Shown in pieces: positions 56,468-64,000 of a DNA stretch of 64,000 bases. A program made the translations under genes and the position numbers. A model generated the notes under the pieces. It was not told where the DNA came from, did no database searches, and saw nothing but the letters and a program-made list of their open reading frames with translations. Origin of the DNA: Porpolomopsis calyptriformis (lineage: Eukaryota > Basidiomycota > Agaricomycetes > Agaricales > Hygrophoraceae); NCBI GenBank assembly GCA_951640195.1, contig OX621168.1:1488001-1552000 (forward strand), read 5' to 3'. Position 1 is the stretch's first letter. Each line of letters starts with the position of its first letter.

Positions 56468-57518
56468 TTAGCTGCCCTCCTGACGCTGCCTGAAGGCTAT
56501 TCTCAAAGTTTCAGCCTCCAAGTCAGTCAACCTCCCGGCAAGCTTCCACTTTTCCAATACAAGGACGAGCTCATGCTTGGGCCACTGCATCACGCCATCC
56601 AAAAAATCGTCTTTGCAGAACCCTAGTTGCATGAAAGAGGGAAGAAGATAGGACAGGCACGGCCGGCATCGCGCAAGGAATGCTTTGGTTTTCTGTAAAG
56701 GGTCGGATCGAGGGCAATTCGGGTAAACAGAGGGAAGCACCGCGTAAGGGGGCGCTTCGGTGGACGGGTTAGACTGGCTACGAGAGCTACCCGGAGACGG
56801 GTCGACGCGGGGTACTGACTCTCGCTGGATTGATAAATCAGATAATCATCATACGAAGCAAGATAGAACCCTACGCGAGCGGGAACCATTCCTGTGGCTG
56901 GGGGAGGACTCGGAGAAGGACATCGGTTGGCTGGCTCGACCGACGGGCTCCGAGAAGGGTCGACTGACGGTTCTACAGAAACACCGCGTTTCTTCTGATA
57001 TATTAAACTCAGTTTGGATTCATCAACTCGCGAGAAGTGAGAAAACTTACCTGAATGTAAGTTCGCTGCTGCTTTGGCGTCATTTTGTTCATCCTACCTG
57101 AGATGTTGCCGATATAACGAGCGATATATGTTTGGAGATAGCGACGACATGTTTTACCACGTGGACCCCTCAAGAAACGCGGATATATTTTGCAGACCTG
57201 TCAACTCAGACTTGACAAGGAAAATAGGAGATGAGCTGGAGTGACCAAACCTGCTGCTCGTAGTTCTCCCATGCTTCTTTGTTTTGTTGCCAAGATGAAT
57301 TAAAATCAAAACATTGACCGGCCATATCTCTCAAGTTGGCCTGTGACGGGCTTGTGGGGAATCACTCTTGGAGGACTGTCCGACGTACCATCATGTTGAG
57401 GAACACATGAGTGTGATCCTTCAAGCCAATTTCCTCCTGTAACAGACGCAAGGTAAAAAGCGGAGGAGACATCGTCCTCTGATTGAGGGGGACGAACGAA
57501 AGCCAAGTTTTGGTTCAT
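56468..57518 (-). CDS. hypothetical basidiomycete protein
   Basis: The start MNQNLAFVRPPQSEDDVSSA is followed by exons reading NKEAWENYEQQ, RFLRGPRGKTCRRYLQTYIA and RYIGNISG, MNKMTPKQQRTYIQ. The last exon reads KTKAFLARCRPCLSYLLPSF, MQLGFCKDDFLDGVMQWPKH and ELVLVLEKWKLAGRLTDLEA, ending RQRQEGS at 56468. The C-terminal helical block resembles a short module seen in many uncharacterised agaricomycete proteins. No catalytic motif is visible and no function can be assigned. Confidence 0.6.
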
Positions 57519-57676
57519 TTGGCATTTTCAACCTTCAACTTATCGATAACGAAGACACATTCATCGATCAAATCACGTGATCATATTCTGCGGTAACATA
57601 TCGTACCGACGCTATGCAAGAATCATAAAGCACTAAAAGTGTGTAAGTAACATACTTCCTAGCCAACCCAGAAATA

Positions 57677-60600
57677 TCAAGCCACAACCTCGATCCCCTG
57701 TGACCCACGGCTAACTTTGCTTGGAGGTGCTACAAAAACCTGTTGAATTTCGTCCTCGATCAATCTGTCGCGAATCTCCCAAATGAACGCATCACTTACC
57801 CTCGTCTTTATCCCACCGGCGCTCGGTAACCTGGTCGTGCCGGCAGAGAGCCACGAGTCAATCTCGGCAGCCGCTCCGCGCCCCTCACTTGAAGGTTGAA
57901 GGGTTTCAATCTGTCTTATGTGGACACTGGGAAGAATTACTCACTTGATTCCCCAGACAATCAGAGATTGACCACGGCGACAATCGCCAGCAGCGAACAC
58001 GCCTTCGATATTAGTGGAATATTTCTAGTTTTCATAACATGTGTCAACTTCCAGACAAATGTTAATCGTGGTGCTTACCTTGTTCGGGGTCTGTATATTG
58101 GATCGAGCATCTTGTTTCACACCCAACCCCTTGATTATCTCGGTTTCAGGGCCCAAAAACCCAAGAGCTAGGAAGACGAATTGCGCAGGGAAAAATTTCT
58201 CCGATCCAGGTACTTCTTCCATTTTCCACCTCCCGCCGCTGTCCTTAGTCCACTCGACACGAACTACGCAATGGTCAACAGTCAAGAATGTATCTGATGA
58301 ATTAATGCATAACTTACCAGTATTCATGCCTGAGAGTTTCCCTTCTTGATCAACAGTAAAGTCTTTGGTCGATATGCAATATTCCCTTGGATCTGAGGTA
58401 CGACAATTTAGGTCTCGTCTATCACCGTAGCGCAGGACATGGCCTACCATTCCCAAAGTGGGCGGCAACCTCTGTGTGCCCGTAGTCCGTTCGGAAAATC
58501 CTGCAACATGTTAAGCTCCCTGGCTACAACACAAGGGATGTTGGTGCTCACCGAGGCCATTGTGGCCAGGGATTGTCCCGGTCACGGCCTGGAGGCGGCT
58601 TTGGCAACAACTCAAAGTTGGTAACCGATTTGGCTCCGTGACGCATTGCCGTGCCGATGCAGTCATTGCCGGTATCACCACCCCCAATAACGATAACATC
58701 CTTGCCCCTGGCGTCGATATAGTTGCCATCCTTCAGCTCTGAGTCCAGGAGTGATTTGGTGTTCAACTAAGAAGGAGTGAGATGAGTTAAAAGGTCGCTG
58801 GTGAATCAAGTACCTGCAGATAGTCCATGGCAAAGTGGATACCGTCCGCATCACGATTAAGTATCTTCAAATCACGAGGCCAGGTTGCACCAGTACATAT
58901 AACAAGGGCGTCGTTATCTTGTCGTAGTTGACAAACGTCAACATCAACCCCAACGTGGGCATTAGTGATGAATTTCTGAAGGGAGTCAAAATCTTGACCC
59001 GTAGCGTATAGGTATTGAGAACTTACCACCCCTTCAGCTGCCATCAAGTCCAGACGCCTCTGCACGATCGATTTATCCAATTTCATGCTAATTTAGGTAT
59101 ATCAGGAAGTTAAATTGAGGATGTCAGAGGAAGACGTACTTGGGAATGCCATACATAAGGAGACCTCCCATACGATCATTACGGTCGTAAACGGTCACGT
59201 AATGACCAGCTTTATTTAATTGGTCAGCGCAGGCTAATCCTGCTGGGCCAGACCCAATAACTGCAATTTTTTTCCCGGTCCGGAAGGTTGGGGGATTGGG
59301 TAAGATCCAGCCCATTTCGAAACCCTATTTCAAGTCGACAAACTCGGATGAAGCAAACAAAAAAACAGCAGGACACAGTAAGGGCCTACCTTATCGATAA
59401 TAGCACATTCAATACTTTTAATACCCACCGGTTGCTCGTTGATACCCAGAACACAAGCACCCTCGCACGGGGCGGGGCATACGCGGCCAGTAAATTCGGG
59501 GAAGTTATTTGTCATAAGAAGACGGTTCAAGGCGTCTTGCCATTGCCCTTTGAATACCAGGTCGTTCCACTTTGGGATGATGTTCGAGATGGGGCATCCG
59601 GTATCAGATTGGCAGAAGGGGACACCGCAGTCCATGCACCGAGCAGACTGGTATTTGAGCTCGCTCTCCGTTAAACGGGTCGAAAGTTCTTTCCAGTCCT
59701 TAACTCGTTTACGCGGGGGACGGTAGGGTTCACCGAAACGTTTGTATTTCATGAAGCCACGGTTCTTGTCAACTTTTTGAAGGCGCTGTTTAGTTGTAGA
59801 TTCATCAAGCAAGGAATCTTCCATATCGACTACAGCAGGTTCATGACGTTTGGGCGTAACAGTGTGAGAGTTGGCAAGAGGACTTTTGGGTAGCAAGATA
59901 TCCTCCAAACCTTCGGAAGCAAGATCTACCTGACTTGCGGTACGTGAAGGTACGAGATCGATGACACACTGCCGGAGCTTGTCCTCCTTCTCCCGTGCAG
60001 CTTGTTCTTCTAGAACTCGCTTGTAATCTAGAGGCATCACTCGAACAAATAAAGGAAGGAGATGGTGGAAATCATGCAGCACACGATCTGCGACCTCGGA
60101 GCCAGTGTAATGGCGATGGTCCTCGATAAGGCTGCGCAATGCAGCAATCTCTCTTGGATCGATGACTTTCCCCAATTCGACCTGCTCCATGTTGACTTTG
60201 GAGGCAAAGGTGTGTGCCGTGTCGAGGACATATGCGATTCCACCACTCATTCCCGCAGCGAAGTTACGACCAGTGACTCCGAGAACAACAATTCGACCAC
60301 CAGTCATGTACTCGCATCCATGATCTCCAGTTCCTTCAACGACGGCGTTGGCTCCAGAATTACGAACGGCAAACCGTTCCGCAGCAATACCACGAATGAA
60401 CGCCTCACCACCAGTCGCGCCATACAAACAAACGTTGCCTATGATGATGTTCTCTTCTGCTTTGAATGTCGAGCGTTTAGGGGGATATACAATCAAGCGG
60501 CCTCCGGAGAGACCTTTTCCAACATAATCATTCGCATCGCCTTCCAGTTCGATGGTGATACCTGGCGCAAGGAAAGCCCCGCAAGATTGACCGGCTGAAC

Positions 60601-63600
60601 CTCTCATGCGAATATGAATGGTATCTTTGGGAAGTCCTTCCTCGCCGTACAACTTTGAGATGCGGTAAGACAGGGACGTCCCCAGTGCACGATCTGTGTT
60701 GACGACATCGCATTCGATGTGAACCGGAAGACCTTTGGTAAGTGCTGGTTCTGATTCGTCGATGAACTTGTTATCTAAACGAATGTACAGTTTATGATCT
60801 TGCTGGCGAACACGATAGGTGGGGGCTCCTGGGCGCATTTGCCACGCGGGTTTCAAGACCGCGGACAAATCGAGATGAGCCGTCTTTGGGGTCCGGAGTT
60901 TCTCGTTCACCTTAAGCAGATCGGCTCTACCGACCATCTCGTTGATAGTTCTAAGTCCTAGTTTCGCCATGTATCCACGAAGCTCTTCCGCAAGATAGTA
61001 GAAGTAGTTGATAACTTGTTCGGGTTGACCAGCAAACTTTGCGCGAAGCAGAGGATCCTGGGTAGCGATACCAACAGGACATGTATTTACTGCACGTGGT
61101 TCAGAATGGTAGAATAGGTCAGAAGATGAAGGAAACCTACAATGACACTTCCGCATCATGATGCAGCCCATCACAATCAACGGCGTAGTGGCGAATCCCC
61201 ACTCTTCCGCACCAAGCAGACAGGCAATGGCGATATCACGACCAGTTCGGATTTGACCGTCGGTCTGAACCGTCACTCGGCCACGAAGATCGTTTAGCAC
61301 TAGTGTTTGATGAGTTTCGGCGAGACCCAGCTCCCAAGGCAGACCAGCATGCTTGATACCCGTCCATCGTGAGGCACCTGTACCACCATCATGACCGGAA
61401 ATCAGAATATGATCCGCCTTTGCTTTCGCTACGCCACTTGCGACGATTCCTACACCAACTTCGGACACAAGCTTCACAGAAACACGGGAACGCGGATTGG
61501 AACACTTTAAATCATAGATAAGCTGCTTGAGATCTTCGATAGAGTAAATGTCATGGTGGGGGGGCGGCGATATGAGACCGACACCGGCAGTCGAATGTCG
61601 CGTGCGTGCAATAGGCAGTGAGACTTTGTGTCCTGGAAGTTCGCCACCTTCGCCGGGTTTAGCACCCTGCGCCATCTTGATTTGTAACTCGTCGGCGTCA
61701 GCAAGATAATTGGAGGTGACCCCAAAACGACCGGAAGCCACTTGTTTGATAGCAGATCTCATTGTATCGCCATTACTCAACACAATTGATCGTTCCGCAT
61801 CCTCGCCTCCTTCGCCAGTGTTAGACTTTCCTCCCAATCGATTCATGGCAATGGCGAGAGTGGAATGGGCTTCCATCGAGATTGAGCCATAGGACATTGC
61901 GCCAGTAACGAACCGACGAACAATCTCATTCCAAGGTTCCACCTGTTCGATAGGAATAGGTGTGGTGATTTCGTACCGAAACTCGAGAATTCCGCGTAGG
62001 TGGACGTTCCTAACTTGTTCCTCCGCGTTGCGAGAGAAAGCATCATAGGCGGCTTGATTTTTCTCCCTTACGGCGTCTTGCAAATGCGCGATACCAATGG
62101 GGTCGTTGATATGTGCTTCTCCACCGTCACGCCAGTGATATTCACCAGATTCTGGCATTCCGGGTGGGATGATTGTCTCGCGAGTTGGCCATCCACGTTC
62201 GTGAAGCTCGAATGCGTCCAACGCGAGAAGGTCAAAGGTAGTACCTTGTATACGGCTAGCGGTCCCTGTGAAGCAGCGATCGACCACCTCGCTGTGAAGC
62301 CCAAGAGCTTCGAAGATCTGGGCACCCTTGTAAGACTGCAGCGTGGAGATACCCATCTTCGACATGACTTTGAGGATTCCATGATCTATGGAATGATGGT
62401 AATTAGTCAAGAGATCGATGAGAGACTTGTCGTTTTTGATGCTGTAATAATAGATCAGCGGGAGAAATCTGCAGAGGTATAACGAAAAACACATACAGGC
62501 CCTCCCGTGCAATTTTTTCAATTGTTTCCAACATGAGCCAAGGACATATAGCATCGGCACCGTAGCCGACCAGGACGCAAAGATGATGTACTTCGCGAGC
62601 TTCGCCAGTTTCAATCATAAGCGCAATCTTGGCGCGTTTTTTCTGCAACACGAGATGGTGGTGAACGCCACCACAAGCAACCAGCGCAGACAGAGGTACG
62701 CGATTTGGGCCTGTGGCTCGGTCGGACAAAATCACAACCTTGATCCCGTCATCAATTGCTTGGGTTGCCTCACTGCAAACCCTTTCGAGGGCGAACTGGT
62801 AGCCAGGTAGACCTTCATCTTTGGGGAAAGTGATGTCGATTGTCATCGAAGGCCAAGTGGAGTATGCCAGTTTAAGATGTTTCATGGCGTTCATTTCCCT
62901 GATGGATATGAGAGGCGAAGGAAGGAGGATCCGACGGCACTGATCTGGCCTCATTTCAAGCAAGTTGCCCTCCGGTCCGACGTACGCTTCCAACGACATA
63001 ATGATATTTTCCCGAATAGGATCGATAGGGGGATTCGTAACTTGGGCAAACAGTTGTCTGAAGTAATCGTAAATAAGACGCGGTTGAGTAGCAAAAGCCG
63101 CCAGCGGTGCATCGTTACCCATCGAACCCAATGCTTCCGTGCCATCCGAAACCATGGGAAGCACAAGCATGTTCAGTTGCTCCACGGTAAACCCGAACGC
63201 CAGGAGCTTCGGGTCCAAACTGAGAGGAACGTCGTCGGGTACGGGATCGATGGATGTATTGGAACGCCTGACGCGTTTGACGATGTTAGGAACATGAAGG
63301 ACATGGGTCTCAACCCAGGAAGCGAAATTTTGTTTGGTCGCGGTGTTACGCTTGAGTTCTTTGTCATCCACGATTCTCCCCTCACTGGTATCCACAAGAA
63401 GCATGCGACCAGGCTTGAGACGTCCTTTTTGTATGACCTTCTCGGGAGGGATATAGAGGACCCCAACCTCGGACGCGCATATTATGATATCGTCGCTTGT
63501 AACAATATACCGGCAAGGTCTGAGGCCGTTCCGGTCAAGATTGGCGCCACAATAACGGCCGTCGCTGAATGCAAACAATGCGGGGCCGTCCCACGGCTCT

Positions 63601-64000
63601 TGCAGACACGCAGCCCATTTATAAAAAGCCCTTTTCTGAGGATCCATGAGCTCGTTGCCCTGCCAGGCTTCGGGAATCAACATCATAACCGCTTCCGGGA
63701 GGGTGACAACGCCGTTAACGACAAGTAATTCAAGCACGTTGTCAAACGCAGCGGAATCAGAACCACCCGCCTCAATGATCGGATAGAGACGCTCGAGTTG
63801 ATCGCCGAAGTGGGTTGATGACAGAACGCCTTCTCTGGCATGCATCCAATTTTTGTTTCCGCGAACCGTATTTATTTCACCTGTAATGCGACGTCTGTTA
63901 TAAGGGCGTCTCTAATCTCGGAAGAGAAACTGACCATTGTGGGCAGCCCATCTCAAAGGCTGGGCGCGATCCCAACTTGGGAAAGTATTGGTCGAGAAAC
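57677..64000 (-). CDS. glt1: NAD(P)H-dependent glutamate synthase (GOGAT), partial at the right edge
   Basis: Glutamate synthase transfers the glutamine amide to 2-oxoglutarate. Visible, N to C: the glutaminase half ([52 protein letters not shown]), the central domain ([20 protein letters not shown]), and the FMN domain ([24 protein letters not shown] joined to [13 protein letters not shown], the 3Fe-4S site, across an in-frame intron at about 61082-61140). Then come the alpha-helix GXGXG domain ([17 protein letters not shown]) and the fused small subunit ([83 protein letters not shown](P)H). It ends SQGIEVVA at 57677. The N-terminal Cys nucleophile lies beyond 64000. The eukaryotic single-chain fusion is intact as far as seen. 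Confidence 0.96.

Noticed and set aside
60062..63728. Long plus-strand ORFs opposite glutamate synthase
   Set aside because: Shadow frames; the minus strand encodes unmistakable GOGAT domains throughout.
1..64000. tRNA and rRNA genes
   Set aside because: I looked for GGTTCGANNCC-type B boxes and cloverleaf ends; the hits seen (for example near 37305) lie inside protein-coding sequence.

Overview
The window is nuclear DNA of a filamentous basidiomycete, most likely an Agaricomycete. Genes are intron-dense with 45-60 nt introns. The gene set includes a basidiomycete-type Zn2Cys6 factor, a slicer-type Argonaute, a fungal NACHT-WD40 NLR and a tnp2/Plavaka-like transposon. All gene names come from reading translated exons. 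No database search was run, so exon borders are my own splice readings.

Layout. 0.9-12.8 kb is compact housekeeping sequence: a WD40 protein (-), TFIIH subunit tfb3/MAT1 (+), a C78 peptidase of the Mug105/ZUFSP type (-), proteasome alpha4 pre6 (+), Argonaute (-) and Rab GTPase ypt1 (-). 13-15.8 kb holds an HNH-domain gene broken by a MITE that carries a second MITE, next to a copia remnant. 16-23.2 kb holds a small zinc-ribbon protein (-), a 2.9 kb gene-free stretch, a Zn2Cys6 transcription factor (-) and complex III subunit qcr10 (+). 23.2-26.4 kb is gene-poor. 26.4-34.5 kb holds a penta-EF-hand protein, a long-chain acyl-CoA synthetase, a hypothetical protein, and a head-to-head pair: a LigB-type extradiol dioxygenase and a CUE-AlkB-GRF protein.

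34.9-49.6 kb is the most unusual part. One NACHT-WD40 NLR gene on the minus strand is cut into three pieces. A 1.2 kb TA-flanked inverted-repeat element sits near its 3' end. A 10,162 bp element with perfect 12 bp terminal inverted repeats and a 7 bp target duplication sits inside its NACHT region. The 10 kb element carries two unfamiliar genes and has itself received a 5.8 kb tnp2-type transposon, which in turn holds a decayed Tc1/mariner transposase. The NLR reading frame would be continuous if the 10 kb element were removed, so that insertion looks recent.

50-64 kb returns to compact genes: an M13 metalloprotease (+), his3 (-), mss51 (+), a hypothetical protein (-) and NAD(P)H glutamate synthase glt1 (-), which runs off the right edge.

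How the genes relate. Most are unlinked housekeeping functions: transcription/repair, proteolysis, secretion, respiration, lipid activation, histidine and glutamate synthesis. Two divergent pairs have extremely short spacers (11 bp and 37 bp between start codons), so their 5' ends must overlap. Argonaute (RNA silencing) and the NLR (non-self recognition) are genome-defence and immunity genes, and the NLR has been disrupted by mobile DNA.
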